Shown: in pieces, positions 39,776 to 49,517 of the stretch | Layout of the letters: every line of letters starts with the position of its first letter | How positions within the stretch are numbered: the first letter of the stretch is position 1 | Origin: Salegentibacter salinarum | GTDB lineage: Bacteria; Bacteroidota; Bacteroidia; Flavobacteriales; Flavobacteriaceae | Length of the DNA: 64,000 nt | Assembly: GCF_900168115.1 (NCBI RefSeq) | Contig: NZ_FUZC01000014.1 | Coordinates: 19,036-83,035, forward strand | Direction: 5' to 3' | Program-made: the position numbers and the translations under genes | The notes under the pieces: generated by a model | What the model saw: the letters and a program-made list of their open reading frames with translations, nothing else | Told to the model about the DNA's origin: nothing | The model's database searches: none

Positions 39776-42355
39776 GTGTGTTTGAATCGGCATTTCGCAA
39801 AAATATCATTATTTTTTTTAAGCCTGCTTTTTTTAATTTCCTGTAATGCCGTTAAACGCGTAGAGGGTAATGATAAATTGCTCACTGAGAATGAAATTTT
39901 CGTTAACGACGAAAAGATCAAAGAGGCACGTATTTACAATCAACTTTACCAGGAACCCAACACCAGTTTCCTGGGGATACCGCTAAGACTTCATTTTTAC
40001 AATCTCGCCAGGCCAGATATTGATTCTATTTTAAGTGAAAAATACCTGGAAAATGAAAGCAAGAAAAATACCCTGGTAGATATCCTTTCTTACAAGCAAT
40101 TTGAGAAATTTCTGCATTCGCGAAAATCTTTTAATGAGTGGATAAAAAGAACCGGTGAAGAACCGGTTATTGTAAGCGAAGAAGAAACCCGGAAATCGGT
40201 TAATCGCCTTAACTCCTGGTACTGGAACAACGGCTGGTTTAATGTAGAAACCGATTACGAGATTATTCCTTCAGAAAACAAAAAAAAACGCGCCCGTGTT
40301 GAATATGAAGTAAGCACCGGGGAAGCATATCATTTAGACTCTATCACCACAAATATTGCTTCAAGAGTTATAGATTCTTTATACGAACTTCATAAAAATG
40401 AATCTGTTATTCAGGAAGGCGTTCAATACAGAACCCTGGACATTAATGAAGAACGAGACCGCTTAACTTCTCTTTTTAGAAATAACGGGATTTATAATTT
40501 TGACCAGGAATATATAAGCTTTGATGCTGATACTATTAATACCGGCGGAAAAGTTAATACTACTGTAATTATAAAAAACCGATTTGCTTCTGAAGAAGAT
40601 ACCACCTCACGGGTACCTTTTAAAATTCACGAAATTAGTAAGGTTAATATTTTTACCGATTATAAATACGCCAATAGAAACCAGCCGTTAACCGATAGTG
40701 TTACTACCGACGAAGGCTATATGCTTTATAGTTTTGACGAACTGCGTTATAAACCCGAAGCCATAACCGATGCTGTTTTTATCAGACCCGGAAACACTTA
40801 TAGCGATCTTTCCCGTTCCAGAACTTATAATCGTTTAAACTCCTTACGGGTTTTTAAATATCCAAACGTACAATTTACACCAGACCCCGCCGATTCTACC
40901 CGAACCGACTTGGTGGCTAATATTTTTCTAACTCCGCAGCCGAAATATTCGCTGGGCTTTGATTTTGATGTTTCCCAAAGTAATATTCAAAAATTCGGAA
41001 TTGGTTTTGGAGGTTCCCTTTTAATCAGAAATGTTTTTCGGGGTGCCGAGAATTTTGAAATTTCCGGCCGCGGAAGTATAGGTTCTTCTACAGATGCTGC
41101 AATAAGCGGAAATGACGATCGCTTTTTTGATATTTCAGAAGTTGGAGCCGATCTCAAGCTTACTTTTCCGCGTATATTCCTGCCAATTAATACTGATAAA
41201 TTTATTCCCAAATATATGCAGCCTTTTACTTCACTGAGTTTAGGGGTGAGCACACAAAATAATATTGGTCTGGATAAAAGAAACCTTTCAGGGATTATGA
41301 ATTATAGGTGGAACCCTTCCCGCCAGCTCTCTAATCGTGTAGATCTTTTGAATATTCAATATGTAAGAAATTTAAATATTGATAATTATTTTAATGTTTA
41401 CCGAAATTCGTACAACGACCTTAACGAGATTATCCAGTCCGGAAGTATAGTTACAGACCCTGATTATTTAAATGAAGAAGGCCTGCTAAGAATCCCAACA
41501 GGCGCCGAAAGTTTTATCCGGGATGTTTCTAATAACACCGGAGGCACAACAGGCCTAGATGAAGATCAAATTCAGTTAGTAAATAATATTGGCGAAAGAA
41601 AAACTCGTTTAACAGAGAACAACCTCATTTTCGCATCTAATTACACCTACCTGTGGAATACTAAAAAGAATCTTTACGATCAGGAATTTACCCGCTTTCG
41701 CTTTAAAGTTGAAACAGCCGGGAATGTACTTTCTGCAGTTTCCTCTTTGGCCGGTTTTGAGAAGAACGAGAACGGAAATTATGATGTTCTGGGTGTAAAC
41801 TTCTCTCAATATATTAAAACCGAACTCGATTTTATAAAGCACTGGGATATGGGGCAGAGTAATATCTTAGCTTTTCGGGCTTTTGGCGGAGTGGCCATTC
41901 CCTATGGCAACGCCAATAGTATCCCATTTGTTAGAAGTTTCTTTGGCGGCGGTCCTAACGATAATAGGGCGTGGCGTGCTTATGACCTTGGCCCCGGCAG
42001 CAGCGGTGGCCGTAACGAATTTAACGAAGCTAATATGAAGTTAGCTTTCAATTTGGAATACCGCTACAATCTTTTTGGAGCTTTAAATTCAGCGGTTTTT
42101 GTAGATGTTGGTAACATCTGGAACGTACTGGATATCGTTGAAGATGAAGATGCTACTTTTGAATCTTTTTCCGATCTTAAAAATATTGCCGTAGGCTCCG
42201 GTTTTGGACTTAGATACGATTTTAACTTCTTTGTACTACGGTTTGATATTGGCTTTAAAACCTACGACCCTGCCCAGCCGGACGACAAACGCTGGTTTAG
42301 AAATTACAACTTTAACCACGCGGTATATAATGTAGGGATCAATTATCCTTTCTAA
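39776..42355 (+). CDS. BamA/TamA family outer membrane protein
   Basis: An 859-residue Omp85-type protein. It has a lipoprotein-like signal peptide with Cys in FLISCNAVKRV, POTRA-like domains up to about residue 430, and a C-terminal 16-strand barrel (about 450-859). Near the end lies a VDVGNIW segment and the family's RFDIGFKTYDPA strand. In Bacteroidota such lipidated Omp85 proteins resemble TamA. The frame starts with GTG; the overlapping ATG two bases earlier is out of frame and stops at once. Only 31 bases separate it from the divergent methyltransferase. Confidence 0.9.
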   Translation: MCLNRHFAKISLFFLSLLFLISCNAVKRVEGNDKLLTENEIFVNDEKIKEARIYNQLYQEPNTSFLGIPLRLHFYNLARPDIDSILSEKYLENESKKNTLVDILSYKQFEKFLHSRKSFNEWIKRTGEEPVIVSEEETRKSVNRLNSWYWNNGWFNVETDYEIIPSENKKKRARVEYEVSTGEAYHLDSITTNIASRVIDSLYELHKNESVIQEGVQYRTLDINEERDRLTSLFRNNGIYNFDQEYISFDADTINTGGKVNTTVIIKNRFASEEDTTSRVPFKIHEISKVNIFTDYKYANRNQPLTDSVTTDEGYMLYSFDELRYKPEAITDAVFIRPGNTYSDLSRSRTYNRLNSLRVFKYPNVQFTPDPADSTRTDLVANIFLTPQPKYSLGFDFDVSQSNIQKFGIGFGGSLLIRNVFRGAENFEISGRGSIGSSTDAAISGNDDRFFDISEVGADLKLTFPRIFLPINTDKFIPKYMQPFTSLSLGVSTQNNIGLDKRNLSGIMNYRWNPSRQLSNRVDLLNIQYVRNLNIDNYFNVYRNSYNDLNEIIQSGSIVTDPDYLNEEGLLRIPTGAESFIRDVSNNTGGTTGLDEDQIQLVNNIGERKTRLTENNLIFASNYTYLWNTKKNLYDQEFTRFRFKVETAGNVLSAVSSLAGFEKNENGNYDVLGVNFSQYIKTELDFIKHWDMGQSNILAFRAFGGVAIPYGNANSIPFVRSFFGGGPNDNRAWRAYDLGPGSSGGRNEFNEANMKLAFNLEYRYNLFGALNSAVFVDVGNIWNVLDIVEDEDATFESFSDLKNIAVGSGFGLRYDFNFFVLRFDIGFKTYDPAQPDDKRWFRNYNFNHAVYNVGINYPF

Positions 42356-42400
42356 GCCAACATATTTTCTTATTTTTGCTTTTCTAATTCAACTAAAATT

Positions 42401-43468
42401 ATGAGTCACAACATTAAACCAGGCGTAGCCACAGGAAAAGAAGTACAGGAAATATTTAATTATGCCAAGGAAAAGGGATTTGCCCTTCCGGCAGTAAATA
42501 TTATAGGCTCCAGTAGTGCAAATGCAGTAATGGAAACCGCCGCAGAACTAAATTCACCCGTAATTATTCAATTCTCAAATGGAGGTGCACAGTTTAACGC
42601 TGGAAAGGGACTTTCTAACGATGGTGAAAAAGCCGCTGTTGCAGGTGCCGTTGCAGGTGCAAAACACATTCACGAACTTGCTGAAGCTTATGGTGCTGTA
42701 GTAATTCTACATACTGACCATTGTGCAAAAAAATTGCTTCCATGGATAGACGGTATGCTAGATGCCAGTGAAAAACATTATGAGCAATTTGGAAAACCAC
42801 TTTACAGCTCGCATATGATAGATCTTTCTGAAGAACCTCTAGAAGAAAATATAGAGATCTGCAAGAAGTATCTTGAAAGAATGAGCAAAATGGGAATGAC
42901 CCTTGAAATTGAACTTGGGGTTACAGGTGGTGAAGAAGACGGTGTAGATAATACTGATATTGATTCTTCCAAATTATACACGCAGCCAGAAGAGGTTGCT
43001 TATGCTTACGAAGAATTAAGCAAAGTAAGTGACCAATTCACAATCGCTGCCGCTTTTGGTAACGTACACGGGGTTTACAAACCAGGTAACGTAAAACTTA
43101 CCCCGGTAATTCTTAAAAACTCTCAGGAGCATATCACTAAGAAATACGGTGTAGAAGAAAATCATATAGACTTTGTATTCCACGGTGGTAGTGGTTCTAC
43201 AGTTGAAGAAATTCGCGAAGGAATTGGTTATGGGGTAATTAAAATGAACATTGATACCGATCTTCAATACGCATATCTCGAAGGAATTCGTGACTATATG
43301 GGCAGTAAAAAAGATTATCTTGCAGCGCAAATTGGTAATCCAGAAGGAGATGATGTACCAAATAAAAAACATTACGATCCAAGAAAATGGCTACGTGAAG
43401 GAGAACTTACATTTAAAGCCCGACTTAAAAAGGCTTTTGAAGATCTAAACAACGTAAATACTTTATAA
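42401..43468 (+). CDS. fbaA: Fructose-bisphosphate aldolase, class II
   Basis: A 355-residue zinc-dependent aldolase that cleaves fructose 1,6-bisphosphate into DHAP and G3P. Metal ligands are in HTDHCAKK and in later His residues of GNVHGVY and VFHGGSGS; the substrate loop is NIDTDLQYA. The length and insert pattern are those of the class IIA (E. coli FbaA) branch. A TATTTTTG -7 box is at 42371-42378, and a terminator follows. Confidence 0.96.
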   Translation: MSHNIKPGVATGKEVQEIFNYAKEKGFALPAVNIIGSSSANAVMETAAELNSPVIIQFSNGGAQFNAGKGLSNDGEKAAVAGAVAGAKHIHELAEAYGAVVILHTDHCAKKLLPWIDGMLDASEKHYEQFGKPLYSSHMIDLSEEPLEENIEICKKYLERMSKMGMTLEIELGVTGGEEDGVDNTDIDSSKLYTQPEEVAYAYEELSKVSDQFTIAAAFGNVHGVYKPGNVKLTPVILKNSQEHITKKYGVEENHIDFVFHGGSGSTVEEIREGIGYGVIKMNIDTDLQYAYLEGIRDYMGSKKDYLAAQIGNPEGDDVPNKKHYDPRKWLREGELTFKARLKKAFEDLNNVNTL

Positions 43469-43480
43469 ATCTAATTTTAT

Positions 43481-43518
43481 AACAGCTGGAATTTTTTAGA
43501 ATTCCGGCTGTTTTTATT
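43481..43518 (+). terminator. Terminator after fbaA
   Basis: AACAGCTGGAATT pairs imperfectly with GAATTCCGGCTGTT around a TTTTTA loop, followed by a T-rich run. Confidence 0.85.
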
Positions 43519-43580
43519 TTAAGTAAAACTTTCGGTTTATTCCCTATATAGATAAACTGAAACCTGAAACCTGAAAATAA

Positions 43581-44438
43581 ATGGCTTGGTTTAAAAGAAC
43601 ACAAAAAGGAATTCAAACCCCAACCGAACACAAAAAAGATGTTCCCAAGGGACTTTGGTACAAATCACCTACCGGAAAAATTGTAGATGCAGAGCAGCTG
43701 GAAAGCAATTTTTATGTGAGTCCCGAAGACGGCTACCACGTAAGAATTGGTAGTAAAGAATATTTTAAAATCCTTTTTGATGATAATGAATTCAAAGAAT
43801 TGGATAAGGATATGACTTCCAAAGATCCTTTGGATTTTAAGGATACCAAAAAATACAGTGATCGTTTAAAAGCAGCCCAGGAAAAAACCGATCTTAAAGA
43901 CGCAGTACGTACTGCGGTTGGAAAATCTAAAGGAAAAGAACTGGTAATTGCGTGTATGGATTTTAGATTTATTGGGGGTTCAATGGGATCTGTTGTTGGT
44001 GAAAAAATTGCCCGCGCAGCAGATTATGCTATAAAGAATCAACTTCCTTTAATGGTTATTTCTAAATCCGGTGGTGCAAGAATGCAGGAAGCAGCTTTAT
44101 CTTTAATGCAGTTGGCAAAAACTTCGGTGAGGTTAGCACAGCTTGCAGAAGCCCGTCTTCCCTATATCTCTCTGGCTACTGATCCCACCACGGGAGGGAC
44201 CACAGCTTCTTTTGCAATGTTAGGTGATATTAATATTTCTGAACCCGGTGCCTTAATTGGTTTTGCCGGCCCAAGGGTAGTAAAAGATACCACCGGGAAA
44301 GACCTGCCAAAAGATTTTCAAACTTCAGAATTTCTTAAGGAAAAAGGCTTTTTAGATTTCATAACACAACGGTCTGAGCTTAAGAATAAAGTGAACCTTT
44401 ATTTGGATCTTATTCAAAATCAACCGGTAAGAGCTTAA
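43581..44438 (+). CDS. accD: Acetyl-CoA carboxylase carboxyltransferase subunit beta, without zinc-ribbon cysteines
   Basis: A 285-residue beta subunit of the carboxyltransferase that moves CO2 from biotin to acetyl-CoA for fatty acid synthesis. The crotonase-fold core is intact ([55 protein letters not shown]). The N-terminal zinc ribbon normally has four Cys; here the equivalent positions are S29, G32, S47 and D50 (SPTG and SPEDG), so it cannot bind zinc in the usual way. The only Cys of the protein lies in the core. The rest of the sequence shows no decay. Confidence 0.95.
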   Translation: MAWFKRTQKGIQTPTEHKKDVPKGLWYKSPTGKIVDAEQLESNFYVSPEDGYHVRIGSKEYFKILFDDNEFKELDKDMTSKDPLDFKDTKKYSDRLKAAQEKTDLKDAVRTAVGKSKGKELVIACMDFRFIGGSMGSVVGEKIARAADYAIKNQLPLMVISKSGGARMQEAALSLMQLAKTSVRLAQLAEARLPYISLATDPTTGGTTASFAMLGDINISEPGALIGFAGPRVVKDTTGKDLPKDFQTSEFLKEKGFLDFITQRSELKNKVNLYLDLIQNQPVRA

Positions 44439-44488
44439 AATAAAATAGAAAAAGATATTCTATAAATAGGTAATTATTTAGAAAGTAG

Positions 44489-44496
44489 TATCTTTG
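44489..44496 (+). promoter_or_regulatory. -7 promoter box of rpsO
   Basis: TATCTTTG matches the Bacteroidota -7 consensus TAnnTTTG, 53 bases before the rpsO ATG. No clear -33 element is seen. Confidence 0.5.
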
Positions 44497-44549
44497 CCGC
44501 CTGACAGAAAAACTGTCAATACATAAAAATCATTAAAATTAATATTGGA

Positions 44550-44819
44550 ATGTATTTAGCCAAAGAAAGAAAAGAAGAAATTTTTGAGAAGCACGGAAAG
44601 AGCAAAACCGACACCGGTTCTGCTGAAGGACAAATTGCTTTGTTCACCTACCGAATCTCTCACCTTTCTGATCACTTAAAAAAGAATCGTAAAGACTACA
44701 ACTCAGAGCGTTCTTTGGTAATGTTGGTTGGTAAAAGAAGGAGCTTACTTGATTACTTAATGAAGAAAGATATTATGAGATATCGTGCTATCGTAAAAGA
44801 ATTAGGATTAAGAAAATAA
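44550..44819 (+). CDS. rpsO: 30S ribosomal protein S15
   Basis: An 89-residue ribosomal protein that binds 16S rRNA early in small-subunit assembly. Signatures: KTDTGSAEGQIALFTYRI, LSDHLKKNRKDYNSERSL and LVGKRRSLLDYLMKKD. The length matches the family. pnp follows, as in many bacteria, but a strong terminator separates the two genes. Confidence 0.98.
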   Translation: MYLAKERKEEIFEKHGKSKTDTGSAEGQIALFTYRISHLSDHLKKNRKDYNSERSLVMLVGKRRSLLDYLMKKDIMRYRAIVKELGLRK

Positions 44820-44825
44820 ATTTCA

Positions 44826-44852
44826 AAAGGGGGCTTTACGCCCCCTTTTTTT
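44826..44852 (+). terminator. Terminator after rpsO
   Basis: AAAAGGGGGC and GCCCCCTTTT form a strong stem around a TTTAC-type loop, followed by T residues. Confidence 0.92.
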
Positions 44853-44950
44853 ATATAATAGTAAGTTGTAAATTACTTGAAATCCCAAATATTATTGGGA
44901 ATAAATCTCACTTAGTGAGGAAAATTGTCGCTCAACGAGAGTAGTTTTTC

Positions 44951-45045
44951 ATTGGTCTACACAACACACAACAACACAACTCCCGGCCGTCCGGTATAGG
45001 CGGAGACCATTGTATAACAAAAGATCTGGTGAAGTTATTCAGATC
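44951..45045 (+). promoter_or_regulatory. Structured leader of pnp
   Basis: Two inverted repeats lie in the pnp leader: TGGTCT (44953-44958) with AGACCA (45004-45009), and GATCTG (45023-45028) with CAGATC (45040-45045). The loop of the first contains an ACAACAC-rich tract and a GC-rich CCGGCCGTCCGG. In other bacteria PNPase controls its own mRNA through leader hairpins; the same role here is inference. Confidence 0.4.
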
Positions 45046-45067
45046 ATTAGAAGAATTCAAAATTATT

Positions 45068-47332
45068 ATGATTCCACAAACATTTAAAGAGGTTATCGAT
45101 TTAGGAGATGGAAGAGAAATCTCCCTCGAAACCGGAAAATTAGCAAAACAGGCTCACGGGTCGGTTGTTGTTCAAATGGGCAACGCTATGTTGCTTTGTA
45201 CTGTAGTGTCTTCTTACAAAGAAAGCACGATGGATTTCTTTCCATTAACAGTAGATTACCGAGAAAAATTCGCCGCTGCAGGACGTTATCCTGGAGGTTT
45301 CTTTAAAAGAGAAGCAAGACCAAGCGACGGTGAAGTATTAACTATGAGAATTGTAGACCGCGTGTTGCGTCCGCTATTCCCATCAGATTACAGAACTGAA
45401 ACTCAGGTAATGATCCAGTTGATGTCTCATGATGAGGAAGTAATGCCAGATGCTTTGGCAGGACTTGCCGCTTCTGCAGCTATTCAACTTTCAGACATTC
45501 CTTTTGAAACCGCTATTTCTGAAGCCCGTGTGGGTAGAGTTAATGGTGAATTCATCATTAACCCAAGCCGCAGCCAGTTGGCAGAGTCAGACATCGATAT
45601 GATTATTGGTGCTTCTTCCGATTCTGTAATGATGGTTGAAGGTGAGATGAAAGAGATTTCAGAAGAAGAGATGGCAGATGCTATTCAATTCGCACACGAG
45701 CATATCAAAAAACAAGTTGAAGCGCAGTTGCGTTTGGCTGAAGCTTTTGGTAAAAAACCGGTACGAGAATATGCTGTAACTCCGGAAAATGAAGACTTTG
45801 AAAAAAGGGTTCACGATGCAGCTTACGATAAAATTTACGAAATCGCTAAAGGCGGTCACAGTAAAAAAGAACGTAGCGAAGCATTTTCAGCAGTAAAAGA
45901 AGAAGTTTTAGCTTTATTTTCTGAAGAGGAATTGGAAGAAAGTGAAAAGCAAATTAAAAAATACTACAGCAAAACCGAAAAAGAAGCGGTAAGAGAACTT
46001 ACCCTTGCAGAAGGTATTCGTCTTGATGGTAGAAAAACCGACGAGATTAGACCTATCTGGTGTGAAACCGATTATTTACCATCGGTACACGGTTCGGCAA
46101 TCTTTACCCGTGGGGAAACCCAGGCACTGGCAACGGTTACTTTGGGAACTTCCCGAGAAGCCAACACCATAGATATGCCAACCCACCAGGGCGAAGAGAC
46201 TTTCTATTTACATTATAATTTCCCTCCATTCTGTACAGGAGAAGCTTACCCGATTAGGGGAACTTCAAGACGTGAGATTGGACACGGAAACCTTGCACAA
46301 CGTGCATTAAAAGGAATGATTCCTGAAAACAACCCTTACACAGTACGTATTGTTTCTGAGGTATTGGAATCTAACGGATCTTCTTCTATGGCAACGGTTT
46401 GCGCCGGAACTATGGCAATGATGGATGCCGGGATTAAAATGAAGAAACCGGTTTCCGGGATCGCGATGGGATTGATTTCTGACGGTGAGCGTCACGCTGT
46501 ACTTTCAGATATCCTTGGTGATGAAGATCACCTGGGAGATATGGACTTTAAAGTAACCGGAACGGCTGACGGGATTACCGCCTGCCAGATGGATATTAAA
46601 GTAAAAGGACTTCCTTACGAGATTTTAGTAAAAGCACTAAAACAAGCTCGTGCAGGGAGGCTTCATATTCTTGAAAAACTTACTGAGACTATTTCTGAGC
46701 CAAACGAAAATGTAAAAGCTCACGCTCCAAAAATCATCACCAGAAGAATTCCTAATGAATTCATCGGTGCACTTATTGGACCTGGAGGAAAAGTAATTCA
46801 GGAACTTCAGAAAACTACAGGAACAGAAATCGTGATCAACGAAGATCCTGTAACCGAAGAAGGTATTGTTGAAATTCTTGGAACTAAACAGGAAGGAATT
46901 GATAAAGTTCTTGCTAAAATTGAATCTATCACTTTCAAACCTGAAAAGGGAAGTGTTTACGAAGTAAAAGTAATCAAGGTGCTTGATTTTGGAGCTGTGG
47001 TAGAATATCTTGATGCTCCCGGCAACGAGGTTTTACTTCATATTTCCGAACTGGCTTGGGAACGCACCGATAATGTTACCGATATTCTTAATGTTGGTGA
47101 TGTAATTGATGTGAAATACTTTGGTGTAGATCCTAAAACCCGTAAGGAAAAAGTTTCTAGAAAAGCTTTGCTTGACAAACCGGAAGGTTACCAGGCGCGT
47201 CCGCCAAGAGACAATGATCGTAATGACAGAGGTCGTGATAATCGTGGTTCTCGTGACAACCGTGGCCGTGATGACCGTGGCCGTGATGACCGCAGAGGAA
47301 GAGACAACAGAGATCGTAAAGACAACGACTAA
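45068..47332 (+). CDS. pnp: Polyribonucleotide nucleotidyltransferase (PNPase)
   Basis: A 754-residue phosphorolytic 3'-5' exoribonuclease. Domain order: RNase PH 1, linker helices, RNase PH 2 (with [19 protein letters not shown] [12 protein letters not shown] and [13 protein letters not shown]), KH domain ([16 protein letters not shown]) and S1 domain (about 640-705), then a 45-residue Arg/Asp/Gly-rich tail made of RDNRG and DDRG repeats. The start is the ATG at 45068 (MIPQTFKEV); a GTG 39 bases upstream lies in the leader hairpin. The charged tail may bind RNA or partners. Confidence 0.97.
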   Translation: MIPQTFKEVIDLGDGREISLETGKLAKQAHGSVVVQMGNAMLLCTVVSSYKESTMDFFPLTVDYREKFAAAGRYPGGFFKREARPSDGEVLTMRIVDRVLRPLFPSDYRTETQVMIQLMSHDEEVMPDALAGLAASAAIQLSDIPFETAISEARVGRVNGEFIINPSRSQLAESDIDMIIGASSDSVMMVEGEMKEISEEEMADAIQFAHEHIKKQVEAQLRLAEAFGKKPVREYAVTPENEDFEKRVHDAAYDKIYEIAKGGHSKKERSEAFSAVKEEVLALFSEEELEESEKQIKKYYSKTEKEAVRELTLAEGIRLDGRKTDEIRPIWCETDYLPSVHGSAIFTRGETQALATVTLGTSREANTIDMPTHQGEETFYLHYNFPPFCTGEAYPIRGTSRREIGHGNLAQRALKGMIPENNPYTVRIVSEVLESNGSSSMATVCAGTMAMMDAGIKMKKPVSGIAMGLISDGERHAVLSDILGDEDHLGDMDFKVTGTADGITACQMDIKVKGLPYEILVKALKQARAGRLHILEKLTETISEPNENVKAHAPKIITRRIPNEFIGALIGPGGKVIQELQKTTGTEIVINEDPVTEEGIVEILGTKQEGIDKVLAKIESITFKPEKGSVYEVKVIKVLDFGAVVEYLDAPGNEVLLHISELAWERTDNVTDILNVGDVIDVKYFGVDPKTRKEKVSRKALLDKPEGYQARPPRDNDRNDRGRDNRGSRDNRGRDDRGRDDRRGRDNRDRKDND

Positions 47333-47353
47333 ACAGTCTTAAGCTTATAAATT

Positions 47354-47389
47354 GAAAGAGGTTGCCTTAAAAAGCAACCTCTTTTTTTA
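47354..47389 (+). terminator. Terminator after pnp
   Basis: AAAGAGGTTGC pairs with GCAACCTCTTT around CTTAAAAA, followed by a T run. Confidence 0.92.
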
Positions 47390-47461
47390 TTATCATTTTT
47401 GATATTTATTATTTTTTTGTAATGAAAGCTTAAATTGTATTTAAGACCCATGAGCAGCTTA

Positions 47462-47650
47462 TCATTTCGAACGTCTCCGGTTAGAGGTCTCATTCTCAAT
47501 TTCGCTGTCAAACTCCTTTTTTCCTGTTTTTCTAAACATTCCCGGAATAAGCCAAATTACATCTTCCGATAATCAGGAAAGTATCTGCTTATGGTCGCTT
47601 TTTTCAAAACCATCAATATATTTTTCTACGATCATCTTATTTTCAGACAT
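47462..47650 (-). pseudogene. Broken NTF2-like (SnoaL-type) protein gene
   Basis: On the minus strand the ATG at 47650 opens MSENKMIVEKYIDGFEKSD and after 25 codons meets TGA (47573-47575). In the same frame the text continues as LSEDVIWLIPGMFRKTGKKE up to another stop at 47462. The pattern (IVEKYIxGF, SEDVxWxxPG, GKxxFxxE) is that of small NTF2/SnoaL-like proteins of about 120 residues. It has an internal stop and lacks the second half, so it is a remnant. It lies just downstream of the broken SRPBCC gene. Confidence 0.7.
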
Positions 47651-47659
47651 AGTAGTGTG

Positions 47660-48150
47660 CTATTTATTCAGGATTAATAATAAATCATCCAGATGTTCAA
47701 GGGTTGAGATCATTCCTTCCTTCACTCCACTGTTTCCAGGTCTTTCAATGAGTTATATTTGATAAGTGTTTCCTCCAGGGCATTTTCTTCGAAATCTTTA
47801 AAATTTACCTGCCATTCAGAACGTGGCATTTCAGGATTTAATTTGCCCGTTGAATCACAAAATCCATCCAATGCCCTGTAAAAATCAATCGGGCTAATTT
47901 GTAAATAATCCATTCGACTCCAATATTCCGTCCCATTGGGTTCTACCATGGCGTAAATCCAATGACCACCCTCTTTAAAATCCATTGATTTGGTTTTTGT
48001 AGTTAGTGGCTTTGGGGAAAACCATTGATCGAGTAATTCACTTTTGGTATAACAATCCCAAACCAACTGCCTATTAGCGGCAAACTCTCTTTCAACGGTA
48101 ATCGCGTTATTTTTCTTATCAACTATAAATTCAAAATGTAATTTCTTCAT
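47660..48150 (-). pseudogene. SRPBCC (AHSA1-type) protein gene with C-terminal frameshift
   Basis: The frame from 48150 encodes 142 residues of an AHSA1/START-like protein and stops at 47722 right after DLETVE. In a second frame the missing end continues: GVKEGMISTLEHLDDLLLILNK, stop at 47660-47662. Aligned to the intact paralogue at 48557 ([13 protein letters not shown]...), about ten bases are missing at the junction. The lost part is the long C-terminal helix that closes the ligand cavity, so the product is probably not functional. Confidence 0.75.
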
Positions 48151-48177
48151 TTCTTATAATTTTAAGATGTTTGAGTT

Positions 48178-48555
48178 CTACTGCATTAAAGCAAAATATT
48201 TCTGTTTATTTTCATACAAAATCCAAAGGAATACCGCCCAGATAAGTATTGCCATTACAAGGCCCTCAGGGGCTACAAAAATATGCGTAAGCAAAATACC
48301 TACCATAACCGGAAAAATCACTAATGCCCCCAATGCTCTTGTTTTAGGAAAGAGGATAAGTATTGCGCCTAAAATTTCAGCAGAAGCGATTAACGGCATC
48401 AACCAGATTATTTCCATTAGGGCCTCATTATCTCTGGATATTGGTTGGGGAAGATCCTCCGGTACCGGCATATAATTAAAAAACTTATTCAATCCACCGT
48501 TTAGGAATAATAAGCCGAGAAGTACGGACAGGATATTCAATATTTTTCCTCTCAT
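48178..48555 (-). CDS. DoxX-like membrane protein
   Basis: A 125-residue protein with four predicted membrane helices, DoxX family. GGLNKFF near the N terminus and the SAEILGAILILFPKTRALGALVI segment are typical. The function of this family is poorly known; some members work with oxidoreductases. It lies one base after the SRPBCC gene at 48557 and has a paralogue at 50510, so it is part of a duplicated ArsR-SRPBCC-DoxX module. Confidence 0.8.
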   Translation of the reverse strand: MRGKILNILSVLLGLLFLNGGLNKFFNYMPVPEDLPQPISRDNEALMEIIWLMPLIASAEILGAILILFPKTRALGALVIFPVMVGILLTHIFVAPEGLVMAILIWAVFLWILYENKQKYFALMQ

Positions 48556-48556
48556 T

Positions 48557-49063
48557 TTATGGAGTATTTAAATTAGATAATACTTTATCCAGGTTTTCCA
48601 GAGCCATGGAGAAACCTTCTTTAAAGCCCATCTGAATCACCATTTCGAGATCAGCCTTACTTTCGTGCTGAAGCGTGATATCAACGGTGGTAGTTCCATT
48701 TTCTTCTGAAAAAATATTCGTCCAGGAAGAATTTGGCTTGCCATAAGTATCATTACCCTCTTCATCACAAAAGGCGTCCAACCAGGAGATAGATTTTAGG
48801 TGTGCAATCTTTTTGTAATCTGCCTTACACCAGTCTTTTTCATTCGTGGGACTAACCATTGCGTAAAGCCACCGGCCACCTTCTTCAAAATTCAAAGATT
48901 TGGTCTCTATATGATAGGGTTTGGGCGCCCACCATTTATCGAGTAATTCAGGATCGGTCCATGCCTGCCATACCTGCTTAAGATTAGCATCAAACTCGCG
49001 TTTGATATGAATACTATTGTTTGCCTTGTTAACCGTAAATTCCAAAGAAGCATTTTTATTCAT
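48557..49063 (-). CDS. SRPBCC (AHSA1-type) domain protein
   Basis: A 168-residue START/Bet v1-like protein of the activator of Hsp90 ATPase homologue 1 (AHSA1-type) family. It includes [29 protein letters not shown] at the N terminus, the strand [12 protein letters not shown] and a complete C-terminal helix. Such proteins bind hydrophobic ligands; no enzyme activity can be assigned. Its start overlaps the end of the ArsR gene by eight bases, indicating translational coupling. It serves as the intact reference for the broken paralogue at 47660. Confidence 0.88.
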   Translation of the reverse strand: MNKNASLEFTVNKANNSIHIKREFDANLKQVWQAWTDPELLDKWWAPKPYHIETKSLNFEEGGRWLYAMVSPTNEKDWCKADYKKIAHLKSISWLDAFCDEEGNDTYGKPNSSWTNIFSEENGTTTVDITLQHESKADLEMVIQMGFKEGFSMALENLDKVLSNLNTP

Positions 49064-49379
49064 TTTCTTTCATTTTTAGGGTTGCTAATACATCATCCAA
49101 TTGGTTAAACCTGGTTTCCCAAATTTTTCGAAATTGTTCTAACCACTGGTCTATTTCTTTCATTTTTTCTACCTCAAGTTCATAGTAGATCTCCCGCCCT
49201 TGGTGCTCTTTTTTTACTACCTCACACTCCTGTAAAATCCTTAAGTGTTTGGAAACTGCCTGCCTGGAAGTATCAAAATGCTCGGCAATGGCATTGGGAG
49301 TAAGGGCCTGGACGGCTATTAAGGCAATTATTGCCCTTCGGGTTGGATCTGCTACGGCTTGAAATATATCTCTTCTCAT
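49056..49379 (-). CDS. ArsR-family winged-helix transcriptional regulator
   Basis: A 107-residue winged-helix protein: [18 protein letters not shown], then the recognition helix [23 protein letters not shown] and the wing [14 protein letters not shown]. The typical ArsR metal-binding ELCVCDL box is absent, so it is probably not a metal sensor. This subgroup is normally next to SRPBCC genes and probably controls them. It is the first gene of the four-gene unit that reads down to 47660. About 59% of residues look shared with the regulator at 51373, by eye. Confidence 0.88.
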   Translation of the reverse strand: MRRDIFQAVADPTRRAIIALIAVQALTPNAIAEHFDTSRQAVSKHLRILQECEVVKKEHQGREIYYELEVEKMKEIDQWLEQFRKIWETRFNQLDDVLATLKMKENE

Positions 49380-49517
49380 TTAATTAAGTTAGGAAACCTT
49401 TTGGTTGCTAATATATACGCAACTATTCGGTTTCACAAATTATCAAAGATTTTTTTTTGGATAAATAGAATTTTAAAGGTTACTTATTTAGAACCCAATA
49501 ATTCATTAAAAAATAAG

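Noticed and set aside
44940..45067. pnp leader considered as a riboswitch
   Set aside because: The hairpins match no riboswitch class that I know; only a general structured leader is supported.
44820..45067. tRNA gene search in this and other gaps
   Set aside because: No cloverleaf with a CCA-proximal T-arm was found by eye in any intergenic region of the window.
47329..47511. Minus-strand frame of 60 residues after pnp
   Set aside because: It overlaps the pnp terminator and the end of the NTF2-like remnant; no start signal and no family likeness.
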